Origin: SZUA-430 sp040080835
GTDB taxonomy: Bacteria; Pseudomonadota; Alphaproteobacteria; Micropepsales; Micropepsaceae
DNA: 64,000 nt
Assembly (NCBI GenBank): GCA_040080835.1
Contig: JBEBHP010000012.1
Location: forward strand, 62,001-126,000
Direction: 5' to 3'
The translations under genes and the position numbers were made by a program. Of the stretch, positions 41,418 to 50,193 are shown piece after piece. The notes beneath the pieces are model-generated. The model was given only the letters and a program-made list of their open reading frames with translations, did no database searches and was not told the origin of the DNA. The number at the start of each line of letters is the position of its first letter. Position 1 is the stretch's first letter.

Positions 41418-41759
41418 GATCTTCCCATCGAGAGCGTCGATGAGCAACGGAAAAGTAATTTGTCAGATTTAGGAGCTTTTTTTATGTGAACGGCACATTT
41501 CATTTCTTTTTATCGGAGAAATTCCGATATGAGACGCACCAGATTGGTTGAATGCTGTTTGTGGGCTTTTGTTGAGCCCACTACTTGGATGAGAGATCGC
41601 GACGAATTCGAGAATTTCTGCACACGAGCATATGGAAGTGAAGCAACTGCATAACTTCCAGCAGTGACCGGTTGTAGACGCATTCACTGTTCGGCCATCA
41701 ATTCGCCTGTTAGCGTGAATTTCCGGCAATACATGTGAACAGAGTAAATGGCGGGTAAA
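41418..41759. other. Gene-free AT-rich stretch
   Basis: About 340 bp between the acquired-looking block and the HAD gene. A leftward open frame of 86 codons lies here but has no start signal or family feature, and I judge it non-coding. The stretch likely contains the promoter of the three-gene block; no clear -35/-10 pair is proposed. Confidence 0.5.
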
Positions 41760-42479
41760 TCACACGGTGGTAAGGGCAGCGTCAGCAAATGCGCCGAGCG
41801 AGGGGAACTGGAAGTCAAGGGTTGGCACACGCGACACCGCCTTTGTGGCCCCGGAACCCGTACCGTGGTCATTGCGTCTGTTGATCCAGCACCTTCGGAT
41901 ACCCATGCGTTCGGCGGGTTCCAAATCGTGATAGAGGCTCTGTGCGACGTGCAACAGGTCTGACTTGCCGTGTCCGAGGCGTGCGACGGTATTCAGCAGG
42001 TAGTCAAAATTCCTGGTGTCCGGCTTGTAGCTGCCAATATCCTCGGCAGTGCAGACGGCGTCAAAGGTTACACCAAGCTTAATATTCGTGGCTGCAAAGC
42101 TCTGCCGATCGACGTTTGACAGGATGACCAGCTTGTAGTGCTGCTTCAGCCAGAGGAGTGCACCGGGCGTATCCGGAAATGTCGGCCAGTTGCCAACTGC
42201 GTCTCCAAAGGCTGCGTCCAGAGTGGCTGAAGATGACAGGTTCCAGCGTTCACTCATTGCCCTGTGCGCGCGGGTGAGTATTTCCCGGTATAGAAGTCCC
42301 GGATGTTCGTGTTCGATTTCTGGTTCTGTCTCGCCAAAGGCCGCGAGTGCCTGCTCGCGCGTAATAGTTCCCTTTGCCTGCACCAGCAGAGGCTGCAGCG
42401 CATTCCAGATGCCGGTTTCCCAGTCGATCAGAGTGCCATAGCAGTCGAAGGAGAGAATACTGAAATCCGTCAGACGCAT
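41760..42479 (-). CDS. HAD family type II haloacid dehalogenase
   Basis: 239 residues from the ATG at 42479. Motif I is SFDCYGTLIDWETG (nucleophile Asp followed by the type-II-specific YGT), motif II is VILSNVDRQSF, motif III/IV is GSYKPDTRNFDYLL and HVAQSLYHDLEPAERMGIRRCWINR. This fits L-2-haloacid dehalogenases, which hydrolyse the C-halogen bond through an aspartyl ester. The actual substrate may be another 2-substituted acid. Confidence 0.9.
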   Translation of the reverse strand: MRLTDFSILSFDCYGTLIDWETGIWNALQPLLVQAKGTITREQALAAFGETEPEIEHEHPGLLYREILTRAHRAMSERWNLSSSATLDAAFGDAVGNWPTFPDTPGALLWLKQHYKLVILSNVDRQSFAATNIKLGVTFDAVCTAEDIGSYKPDTRNFDYLLNTVARLGHGKSDLLHVAQSLYHDLEPAERMGIRRCWINRRNDHGTGSGATKAVSRVPTLDFQFPSLGAFADAALTTV

Positions 42480-42516
42480 GCCTGCTCCGTTCCTGCGGGC
42501 TTCAGTCTGCCCGAAT

Positions 42517-43443
42517 TTACGCGCCAGCGCATATAAAGTTTTCCGGAGCGATAATTTGCTCGCCGTCCCACCTGTACGCAACCATGGGTCCGTCTTTCGC
42601 TGCTGACCAGTCGAGGCAGGCCAATTTCGGGCTCATGGGTTCGGGTATGCCGCTCATCCAATAGTGTCCCACAAAGACCGGCGGGCCGCTAACAGGTGCG
42701 CCGAGAAATTCTTGGGGCAATGGGATTTCCGGAATTGTGTGCTCCCGTCCAGGCTCCACGATCGCAACGTCCCTGAAGCTTATTGGAGCCTCATGCCACC
42801 ATTTCGTCCGCGCCATTGTCCGTTTCTGACCGCTATGGTCGATGAAGGAGTACGGAGTCGGCAGTTCCACTTCGAGGCCTTTGGTCAGCCCCTCCATAGC
42901 ATTCCATTGCTCTGAGTTATTGCGGTAGGCGTCATGCAGGAATTCCTCGGGCATTGGCACTCCGTCCGGCCAATGCCGACGGACAGTCTCTATAAAAGGT
43001 TCATACCACCACGCGTGAACAACCCTGATGCCGCCAAGATCGAGGATGGGTGGCAATGTCTTGAACCATTCCGTGAGTTCAATGTGCAGGGGGGAATTGA
43101 GTCCGACCTGGCGCAGGTATTCCTCGTGCTGGGCCACGTTCTTGGCGGACCGGCGGCGCAGGAAGACGTTTGGTTCGTCGGTGTGCCTTGTGGCATATCC
43201 GATGGCGTTGAACTCGTGGTTTCCCATCACAGAACGCGCATGGCCTTCGTCGATCATGGAGCGGACGATGTTCAGAACCTTGACCTGTTCAGGGCCGCGG
43301 TCGATGAGGTCGCCCAGGAATATTGCCTGCCGGCCCTGCGGCGGAACCCAGCCTGCTCCCTTTCGGGAGTAGCCAAGTTTCGAAAAGAGTGCCTCGAGTT
43401 TGACTGCCTGCCCGTGGATATCCCCAATGACGTCGTAACTCAT
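42517..43443 (-). CDS. Calcineurin-like metallophosphoesterase
   Basis: 308 residues. Dimetal motifs are GDIHGQAVKL (D8, H10), FLGDLIDRGPEQ, VMGNHEFNAIGY and the later VVHAWWY and FVGHYWM. This is the pattern of PrpE/diadenosine-tetraphosphatase-like serine/threonine phosphatases. Residues beyond 200 carry a domain with EPGREHTIPEIPLPQEFLGAPVSGPPVFVGHYW. The ATG has AGGAAAGG upstream. It is divergent from an NrtR-like regulator whose double operator could control both. Confidence 0.88.
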   Translation of the reverse strand: MSYDVIGDIHGQAVKLEALFSKLGYSRKGAGWVPPQGRQAIFLGDLIDRGPEQVKVLNIVRSMIDEGHARSVMGNHEFNAIGYATRHTDEPNVFLRRRSAKNVAQHEEYLRQVGLNSPLHIELTEWFKTLPPILDLGGIRVVHAWWYEPFIETVRRHWPDGVPMPEEFLHDAYRNNSEQWNAMEGLTKGLEVELPTPYSFIDHSGQKRTMARTKWWHEAPISFRDVAIVEPGREHTIPEIPLPQEFLGAPVSGPPVFVGHYWMSGIPEPMSPKLACLDWSAAKDGPMVAYRWDGEQIIAPENFICAGA

Positions 43444-43461
43444 GGATTTGGGCCTTTCCTG

Positions 43462-43518
43462 TTAGTGGCAATGTGCTACTAAGTGTATGTAGCCACCTTC
43501 GTGGTAATATGCAACTAA
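43462..43518. promoter_or_regulatory. Two tandem copies of a palindromic 21-bp operator
   Basis: TTAGTGGCAATGTGCTACTA plus A (43462-43482) is an imperfect palindrome with TTAGT/ACTAA arms. A second copy (43498-43518) shares 17 of 21 positions, 36 bp downstream. The pair sits exactly in the divergent promoter of the phosphoesterase and the Nudix/winged-helix regulator, as expected for an NrtR-type repressor. Confidence 0.6.
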
Positions 43519-43526
43519 GGTGCCCT

Positions 43527-44207
43527 GTGACAGAATCTCCCAAGCATGCGCCAACGCGCCATGCGATGCCCTTCACCCGGGTCGAAATCGCAGTCATGAG
43601 CCTGATTGATGGCTCACTTCATGTGTTGCTGGCCAAACGGGCGCAGGCGCCCTATGCGGGTCGTTGGGCGCTCCCCGGGGGCGCCGTTCGGATCGATCTG
43701 GATGGGTCGCTCGACGCAACGGCGCAGCGCGTCATGAGTGAACGATTGGGTGTGAAGCTGCCTTTCCTGCGGCAACTTTCCACCGTGGGTGGGCCGACGC
43801 GGGATCCACGCGCGCCATGGGCCGTCAGCATTCTCTACAGGGCGCTGGTGCCTGCGGAAGGCGTCAAGCTTGTGGCTGGAAAGCGGATCGAAGCGCTTGA
43901 GTGGCGTGCCGTGGACGAGGTCGTGACTGACACGAAGCTTGCGTTTGACCACGCGGCGCTTGTGGTGCAGGCCGTCGCCGCGACGCGCGCCGAGATCTAC
44001 AGCCTCGATTTGCCATTCGGCTTTCTGCCTGATGAATTCACGTTGGGCGAACTGCAGATGGCTTGCGAGCAGCTGCTCGGGCGAAGGCTCGACAAATCGA
44101 GTTTTCGTCGCCGACTGGCAGATCGGGACCTGCTCGAAGCCATTGATGGCGCCATGCGGATCGGCGCATTCCGCCCGGCGCAGCTATACAAGCGCAAGGA
44201 CGCGTAG
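43527..44207 (+). CDS. NrtR-like Nudix/winged-helix transcriptional regulator
   Basis: 226 residues from GTG 43527, preferred because AAGG lies 6 nt upstream; the ATG at 43509 falls inside an operator copy. The Nudix fold (ALPGGAVRIDLDGSLDATAQRVMSERLGVKLPFLRQLSTVGGPTRDPRAPWAVSILYRAL) is followed by a winged helix (EFTLGELQMACEQLLGRRLDKSSFRRRLADRDLLE), the layout of NrtR, which binds ADP-ribose and controls NAD or ribose/pentose genes. The catalytic Nudix box is degenerate, so hydrolysis may be lost. Target genes here are probably itself and the divergent phosphoesterase (inference). Confidence 0.87.
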   Translation: MTESPKHAPTRHAMPFTRVEIAVMSLIDGSLHVLLAKRAQAPYAGRWALPGGAVRIDLDGSLDATAQRVMSERLGVKLPFLRQLSTVGGPTRDPRAPWAVSILYRALVPAEGVKLVAGKRIEALEWRAVDEVVTDTKLAFDHAALVVQAVAATRAEIYSLDLPFGFLPDEFTLGELQMACEQLLGRRLDKSSFRRRLADRDLLEAIDGAMRIGAFRPAQLYKRKDA

Positions 44208-44208
44208 T

Positions 44209-45000
44209 TCAACGCCCGGTAAATGTCGGCTTGCGCTTCTCGAAGAAGGCGGAAACGGCTTCCTTCATGTCATCGCTGTGTGCGGTGAGCAGCCACTGGT
44301 CGGCATCCATGTGCATGACCGCATTGTCGAGCGCGCCGGTATATTTGTTGATCGAGCGCTTGATCATCTGGACGGCAATCGGGGGGAGGGCGGCATATTC
44401 CTCTGCCCAGGCGCGCGCCGTGTCATCAAGCTTGTCGATGGGAACAACTTCATCGACGAAGCCCCAGTTCAGAAGTGTTGCCGCGTCAAAGAGTTTGCCG
44501 GACATGATCATGCGTTTGGCGCGTGCGGGCCCGATCAGGTTCACGCAAACAGGTACGGCGTTCCACATCAGGTTGATACCCATCTTCACTTCGCCGTAGC
44601 CAACCCTTGTGCTGTCGGCAGCAATGCGGAAGTCACAGGCGGTCGGAATGCACGCGCCGCCACCGGTTGCGATACCCTTGATCGCGCAGATGGTTGGCTG
44701 ATGGATTTCCTGAAGCGCGCGCATCATGAGGCCACCCGCTTCGAGCGCCCGCCTTCGCATCAGCATGGATTGCGGATCGCCCTGGAAACGTGGCTGGCTG
44801 AGATCGGCTCCGACCGAGAAATCGTCACCTTCTGATCGAATGATGATGGCGCGGGTGATTTCATCCTGTGCAAAGGATCTTGCGGTCCGCTCGATGTCTT
44901 CCATCATTTCATTGGTGATGGCGTTGCGCTTTTCGGGGCGATGGATCGTCAGTGTCGCGATTGCGCCGTCGCGTGTCAGGCGAATAATGTTTTGCGTCAT
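44209..45000 (-). CDS. Enoyl-CoA hydratase/isomerase family protein
   Basis: 263 residues from the ATG at 45000. Crotonase patterns: IATLTIHRPEKRNAITNEMMEDI, SVGADLSQ (oxyanion loop), ATGGGACIPTACDFRIAADSTRVGYGEVKMGINLMWNAV. The Glu at the usual hydratase position appears in GEVKMG. It ends convergently, 1 nt from the NrtR-like gene stop. It may serve fatty-acid or aromatic degradation; substrate unknown. Confidence 0.9.
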   Translation of the reverse strand: MTQNIIRLTRDGAIATLTIHRPEKRNAITNEMMEDIERTARSFAQDEITRAIIIRSEGDDFSVGADLSQPRFQGDPQSMLMRRRALEAGGLMMRALQEIHQPTICAIKGIATGGGACIPTACDFRIAADSTRVGYGEVKMGINLMWNAVPVCVNLIGPARAKRMIMSGKLFDAATLLNWGFVDEVVPIDKLDDTARAWAEEYAALPPIAVQMIKRSINKYTGALDNAVMHMDADQWLLTAHSDDMKEAVSAFFEKRKPTFTGR

Positions 45001-45110
45001 CTGCAAATCCCTGCTTTTCGAGAAGCGTTGACAGGTGAGCTATCAGGGCTCACCCTTGGTGCGCAAGGGACAGCCGATGCGTCCCGTCAAGATTTGATTC
45101 GGGCAGCACG

Positions 45111-46214
45111 ATGCTCAGGAAACCCATTTCGGCTGACTCTCACATCACCGAACCGCCGAACTGCTACGTCGACTATATCGATCCAAAGTTTCGTGACCGC
45201 GCGCCGCGCATGAAGCGGCTTGACCGGATTGGTGATGCCTTTGTCATCGAAGGCATGGGACGGCCGGTTCCCATGGGCCTCGTTGCGGCCGCTGGCAAGG
45301 ACCCGTCCAAGATCACCACAGACGGCGTCATGTTCGATGAGTTGTGGCGCAGTGGATGGGATTCGTCCTACCGACTGGCCGACCAGGACAAGGACGGCGT
45401 CGCCGCGGAAATCATCTATCCCACAGTGGGAATGGTGCTCTGCAATCACAAGGACTTCGAATTCAAAAAGGCGTGCTTTGAGGCTTATAACCGCTGGCTT
45501 CAGGAATATTGTTCGGCAGCTCCAGACCGGCTCTACGGGATGGGGCAGATTTCCATCCGAACGCCGGAGGAAGGCATCGCCGAGCTGAAGGCCGCGCACG
45601 CGTTGGGGTTCCGCGGCATCATGATGCCAGGCGATCCGGCGATCGAGGATTATGACAGCAAGATCTATGACAAGTTCTGGGAGACGGCGGTTGAACTCAA
45701 GATGCCGCTGTCGTTTCACATCCTGACGACGCGGTCGGGTGATATCGCGGCCGAGCCGCGCGGTCCACGCATCAACGGCTTTCTTGCGGTCATTCGCGGC
45801 TGCCAGGATATCATGGGTACGCTGATCTTTGGCGGCGTGTTCGACAGGCACCCTAGCCTGAAGATCGTCTGTGTCGAGGCCGATGCGGGCTGGGTGCCAC
45901 ATTACATGTACCGGATGGATCACGCCTACAAGCGGCACCGGTACTGGATGAAGGCGCCGCCACTGAAGCGTTTGCCCTCAGAGTATTTCCACGACCACAT
46001 CTATGTCACGTTCCAGGATGACTGGGTTGCCTTCAAGACGAAGGATCTGTGCAACGTTCGACGCCTGATGTGGGCCAATGACTTTCCACACTCTGACTCA
46101 ACCTGGCCGTGGTCGCAGGACATGCTGAACGAGCACGCGAGTTCCCTGACCGAACAGGAGCGCAACTGGATCTGCCACGACAATGTAGCGGAGCTCTATG
46201 GGCTGAGCGTGTAA
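45111..46214 (+). CDS. Amidohydrolase family protein (ACMSD/gamma-resorcylate decarboxylase-like)
   Basis: 367 residues. It opens with the metal-binding motif SADSHITEP (an altered DxHxH), and carries PLSFHILTTRSGD (His), PSLKIVCVEADAGWVPHYMYRMDH and MWANDFPHSDSTWPWS (Asp), which are the landmarks of amidohydrolase-2/ACMSD decarboxylases. It likely acts on a carboxylated aromatic or small amide; not further defined. The stop shares an A with the next ATG (TAATG). Confidence 0.88.
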   Translation: MLRKPISADSHITEPPNCYVDYIDPKFRDRAPRMKRLDRIGDAFVIEGMGRPVPMGLVAAAGKDPSKITTDGVMFDELWRSGWDSSYRLADQDKDGVAAEIIYPTVGMVLCNHKDFEFKKACFEAYNRWLQEYCSAAPDRLYGMGQISIRTPEEGIAELKAAHALGFRGIMMPGDPAIEDYDSKIYDKFWETAVELKMPLSFHILTTRSGDIAAEPRGPRINGFLAVIRGCQDIMGTLIFGGVFDRHPSLKIVCVEADAGWVPHYMYRMDHAYKRHRYWMKAPPLKRLPSEYFHDHIYVTFQDDWVAFKTKDLCNVRRLMWANDFPHSDSTWPWSQDMLNEHASSLTEQERNWICHDNVAELYGLSV

Positions 46215-46708
46215 TGAGAGACATCTGGCTTTACCGCTTTGCGGGCGCGGCTGCGATGTTTGGCGGGGGCTTGCGGATTGTGACTGCGTTTGTGCCGTGG
46301 GATTCCAACAGCGCATTGCTGGAGTTGCTGGCGTTGAAGATTGACCTGTTGTGCCTGTTTGGGCTGATGGGAATCTATCTGGCGAACAGGGCTCAAGTTG
46401 GCGTGGTCGGTCTGCTTGCGTTCATCGTTGCGGCCAGCGGTATCGCGTCTATCGTTGGACCGGACACCAAGGCGTTTGACATTGATACGTATCAGGCCGG
46501 AGTGGCGGTGATCGCGATTGGGCTTGCGGTTCTCGGGATCACGCTGCTGAGGGCGGGGTTGCTGCCGCGCATCGCTGGTGTTTGCTGGATTCTTTCGCTC
46601 GCCGTCGGGCACGCGGGCGCTTTGGCGGGATATGGCAGCGAAGGGTTCCTGATTGGTGGTGTTCTGTTTGGCGCCGGGTTTGTTGCGGGTGGCCTGTCGC
46701 TCGTTTGA
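46214..46708 (+). CDS. Small integral membrane protein
   Basis: 164 residues with about five membrane segments (LELLALKIDLLCLFGLMGIYLA, VGLLAFIVAASGIASIV, GVAVIAIGLAVLGITLL, IAGVCWILSLAVGHAGALAG, FLIGGVLFGAGFVAGGLSLV). Start fixed by the TAATG junction with the amidohydrolase, so it is translationally coupled to it. I do not recognise a family. A role in export or uptake of the amidohydrolase substrate is only a guess. Confidence 0.78.
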   Translation: MRDIWLYRFAGAAAMFGGGLRIVTAFVPWDSNSALLELLALKIDLLCLFGLMGIYLANRAQVGVVGLLAFIVAASGIASIVGPDTKAFDIDTYQAGVAVIAIGLAVLGITLLRAGLLPRIAGVCWILSLAVGHAGALAGYGSEGFLIGGVLFGAGFVAGGLSLV

Positions 46709-46758
46709 GAAAGCTGGATGCGAAGCGACGATTGCGCCGCTTCGCATGATATTTGCAG

Positions 46759-48900
46759 CTAGCTGACCGGGAAACCGCGGTCGCGCATGAGTGCGTTGGT
46801 GTCGACGTCCCGGCCTCGGAAGCGACGGAAGGCTTCGTCCGGCGGGATCGAGTTGCCGACGCTCATGATCGAGGTTTCGAGCAGCTTGCAGGCGTCCTTG
46901 TTGTAGAGGCCGCCCTTTTCCATGAAGCCTTCGTAGACGTCGGCCGTCATGGCATCTGCCCAGATGTAGACATAGTAACCGGCAGAGTAGCCGTCGCCCG
47001 AGAAGATGTGGCCGAAAGCCGTCGGGCGATGGCGCAGAACGATTTCCTTCGGGCAGCCGATTTCTTCCATGGACGACTTTTCGAAATCCACTGGATCGAT
47101 GTCCTTGTCTGGCGAGGCGCCCAGATGGATCTTCATGTCGTAGATCGCGGACGCCAGATACTCGACCGTTGAGAATCCCTGGTTGAAGTTCTTGGCGGTC
47201 AGCACCTTGTCGAGCAGTTCCTTTGGCAGTGGCTTTCCGGTCTTGTAGTGAAGGGCGAACTTGCTCAGCACTTCCTGGGTCGGGAACCAGTATTCGTTGA
47301 CCTGGCTCGGGAACTCGACGAAGTCGCGCTTCACGTTTGTTCCGGCGAGCGTCGGGTAGATGACGTTTGACGTGAGCCCGTGCAGGGCGTGGCCGAATTC
47401 GTGGAACATTGTCGATGCGTCGTCCCACGAGATCAGGATCGGTTCACCCGGCTTTGCCTTGATGAAGTTTGCGTTGTTGGAGACGATGGGCATCGCCACG
47501 TCCCTAAAACGCTCCTGCGTGCGATACTCGGTCATCCAGGCGCCGGAGCTTTTGCCCGAACGTGCAAATGGGTCGAAGTACCAGAGGCCTACCTGCTTGC
47601 CGCCGCGACGGACTTCATAGACGGTCATGTCGGGGTGGAATACCGGGATGCCGGCGAGTTTCACAAACTCGTAGCCATAGACCTGGCCCGCGGCCCAGAA
47701 CATGCCTTCGCGGATCTTGTCGAGCTGGAGGTATTCCTTCACCAGGTTCTGGTCGATGTCGTACTTGGCCTTGCGCACCTTCTCGGCGTAGTAGCGATAA
47801 TCCCATGGTTCGATCTTGGTCTTCGCGCCTTCCTTGTCGGCAATCGCCTGCATGTCAGCGACTTCTTCCTTCACGCGGCCGGTGGCCGCTTTCCAGACTT
47901 TCAGCATGAGGCTCATGGCATTTTCAGGGGTCTTGGCCATGTTGTTGGCCAGCATCCAATGCGCATGCGACGGGAAGCCCAGCAACTGCGCACGCTGGGT
48001 ACGGAGCTTCAGGATCTCGCTGATGGACTTGCGGTTGTTGTGATCACCGGGGTTGTCGCCACGGGTGATCCACATGCGCCAGCCCTTCTCGCGCAGGTCC
48101 CTGCGGTCAGAGTAGGTGAGGAATGGTTCCATCGACGAGCGTGTGTTCGTGAACACCCACTTGCCAGGCTGCTTGTGGTCTGTTGCCGCCTCTGCAGCTG
48201 CGTGACGCAAAGGCTGCGGCAGCCCTGCGAGATCGGCTTCGCTGTCAATGACGAGTGTGTAACTTTCTTCGTCATGCAGCTGGTTCTGACTGAATGTGGT
48301 GTAAAGTGAAGCCAGCTTCGAATTGATGTCCTTGAGGCGTGCCTTCTGGTCGGGATTGAGTGCGGCACCCTGGCGGGCGAAGCGTTCGTAGTGGACTTCC
48401 GTCAGTCGCAACTGTTCGCCCTTGAGGCCTGCGGCGGCGCGGCCTTCGTAGACCGTCTTGATGCGCTGGAACAGCGCGTCGTTCTGGGTGATGTCGTCGT
48501 TGAACGCGGACAGGATGGGCGACATTTCCGCCTCGATCTTCTGCATGTCCTTGTCATTCATGTTCGACGTATAGACGCCGTAGAAGTTGCCCGCGCGTCC
48601 CAGGGGCCGGCCTGAGTCTTCAAAGGCCACGATGGTGTTTTCAAAATTCGGAACCGACTTCTGTTTGGCGATCGAATCGATTTCGACGCGCGCGAGTTCC
48701 ATGCCCTTCATCAGGGCGGGTTTGAAGTCGCTTGTCTTGACCTTGTCGAAACGGGGCAGGCCGCCGTGCGGTCCAACCCACGCGTCAAGCAGGGGGCCCA
48801 TGGAGGCGGTCTTTGCTTCAGCGTTCATTGTGATGCCTGTGGTGGTGATGGAGAGAGCGGCTGTCGCAGTCGCGCCCTGCAAAAACGTTCGTCTTTTCAT
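46759..48900 (-). CDS. M3 family metallopeptidase (dipeptidyl carboxypeptidase-like), Tat-exported
   Basis: 713 residues. A Tat signal MKRRTFLQGATATAALS opens the protein. The zinc motif HEFGHALHG is at about residue 497, with the following conserved segment FVEFPSQVNEYWF supplying the third ligand region. Length and layout (long helical N-domain, about 40-480) fit Dcp-type peptidases that remove C-terminal dipeptides in the periplasm. Monocistronic. Confidence 0.92.
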   Translation of the reverse strand: MKRRTFLQGATATAALSITTTGITMNAEAKTASMGPLLDAWVGPHGGLPRFDKVKTSDFKPALMKGMELARVEIDSIAKQKSVPNFENTIVAFEDSGRPLGRAGNFYGVYTSNMNDKDMQKIEAEMSPILSAFNDDITQNDALFQRIKTVYEGRAAAGLKGEQLRLTEVHYERFARQGAALNPDQKARLKDINSKLASLYTTFSQNQLHDEESYTLVIDSEADLAGLPQPLRHAAAEAATDHKQPGKWVFTNTRSSMEPFLTYSDRRDLREKGWRMWITRGDNPGDHNNRKSISEILKLRTQRAQLLGFPSHAHWMLANNMAKTPENAMSLMLKVWKAATGRVKEEVADMQAIADKEGAKTKIEPWDYRYYAEKVRKAKYDIDQNLVKEYLQLDKIREGMFWAAGQVYGYEFVKLAGIPVFHPDMTVYEVRRGGKQVGLWYFDPFARSGKSSGAWMTEYRTQERFRDVAMPIVSNNANFIKAKPGEPILISWDDASTMFHEFGHALHGLTSNVIYPTLAGTNVKRDFVEFPSQVNEYWFPTQEVLSKFALHYKTGKPLPKELLDKVLTAKNFNQGFSTVEYLASAIYDMKIHLGASPDKDIDPVDFEKSSMEEIGCPKEIVLRHRPTAFGHIFSGDGYSAGYYVYIWADAMTADVYEGFMEKGGLYNKDACKLLETSIMSVGNSIPPDEAFRRFRGRDVDTNALMRDRGFPVS

Positions 48901-49094
48901 GAAGTGGTCGTCCCCTGAGAGATGCCCGGCTTGCCCGGACTTTGGCGTGTTATAGCGAACATAGGGGGCTTTCTGCCAAGGGTCATGTCACGGGCGCGTG
49001 AATTGATCTCGGGATGCCGCAATTTCCTGCTTGATCCGCGCCGCCCAATGCGTAGTTTCCGGGCGGTAAATCAGCGGAAATTGAGTGAGGTTTC

Positions 49095-49502
49095 GTGCAG
49101 CAATTGTATTCCAATGTCGAAGTGCGCGTTCTACCGGGTAAGGGGCGGTGTGTATTCGCGTCCCGGGATGTCGCAAAAGGCGAGCTGCTTTTGGCCGATC
49201 ACATCATCCTGGTCCCTGGGGATCAGTCGGATTTCACTGACCAGACGACGGTTGGACGCTATGTGTTCCAGTGGAACGAGGACGATGATCTGTGTGTGGT
49301 GCTGGGCTATGGCAGCCTGATCAATCACGGGCTGCCAGAGAACGTGTCGCTGGTCTCGAACTACAAGGACCAGACGATGGAGTTCTACGCCCTGAACGAC
49401 ATCAAGGCGGGTGATGAACTGTGCTATGACTACGGGCACGATGCGGACGAGCTGACGAGCTATTACGGCATACCCAAAGAGGCGACCGAGCCGGGGCGTT
49501 AG
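49095..49502 (+). CDS. SET domain-containing protein
   Basis: 135 residues from GTG (GAGG upstream). A minimal SET domain: GRCVFASRDVAKGELLLADHIIL, YGSLINHGLPENVSLV (NHS/NHG-type SAM pocket), and IKAGDELCYDYGHDADELTSYYG (the YDYG Tyr). These are protein lysine methyltransferases in eukaryotes and in several bacteria; the bacterial target is unknown. It ends against the convergent mgtC-like gene with a 4-nt overlap. Confidence 0.88.
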   Translation: MQQLYSNVEVRVLPGKGRCVFASRDVAKGELLLADHIILVPGDQSDFTDQTTVGRYVFQWNEDDDLCVVLGYGSLINHGLPENVSLVSNYKDQTMEFYALNDIKAGDELCYDYGHDADELTSYYGIPKEATEPGR

Positions 49503-49975
49503 TCGCCCCTTTTGTCGAGGTCTTCCGGCTGTCCGAACTTGCCGAAAAAGTAGTGGTCAATCCGGCCACCAATCGTCAGCAAGATGAGGACGAGACCTGC
49601 GCCCACGAGTGCGACGATCCATTCTCCGAGACCGCAAACAACGCCGATTACCGCGGTGACCCATACGGACGCTGCCGTGTTTAGGCGGTGAACGTTTCCA
49701 CCTTCGTCATGCATGATGACGCCTGCACCAAGAAAGCCCACCCCCGCCAGCACTCCCTGAATGACCCTGCTCAGTGCGTCGGCCGGAAAAGCTGGGCTAT
49801 TGCTGAATCCTGCAACAGAGACAGTGGCGAGTGCAGAGCCCAGAGCGACAAGGCCCAGCATGCGCAGGCCAGCCGGTTTGCCGTGCATATCCCGGTTCAG
49901 CCCAATCGTTCCGCCGATAGCAGTTGCGGCTGCAAGTCGAATGCTGAGGTCTGCCAACTGGGTCAAGTCTGTCAT
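49499..49975 (-). CDS. MgtC/SapB family membrane protein
   Basis: 158 residues with four to five membrane segments. The family motif LAAATAIGGTIGLNRDMHGKPAGLRMLGLVALGSAL is clear, as is GVLAGVGFLGAGVIM. MgtC-like proteins modulate magnesium homeostasis and F-ATPase or virulence, and this short form lacks the C-terminal ACT-like domain. Its targets are not deducible. Confidence 0.9.
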   Translation of the reverse strand: MTDLTQLADLSIRLAAATAIGGTIGLNRDMHGKPAGLRMLGLVALGSALATVSVAGFSNSPAFPADALSRVIQGVLAGVGFLGAGVIMHDEGGNVHRLNTAASVWVTAVIGVVCGLGEWIVALVGAGLVLILLTIGGRIDHYFFGKFGQPEDLDKRGD

Positions 49976-50193
49976 TCGAGTATCTCTCAGGTTTCAACCG
50001 GCAGTGACTGCTCGTGCTACGCTCGAGAGGTCGCCTGATCGAATCAAGGTGTACAGCAGACGCGCGACCGATCGCAGCGTTTCAGTGATTGCCACACAGC
50101 GCTACACGGCGATTTTCCCGGTCTGTTGCAATTCCGTGGTTGCAGAGACTCAAGGCGTCATTTCTACTCCAAACCGGACAGGAGCATTGCATC

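Noticed and set aside
41469..41729. Leftward 86-codon open frame in the AT-rich gap
   Set aside because: No ribosome-binding site, odd amino-acid composition and no recognisable motif; treated as non-coding.
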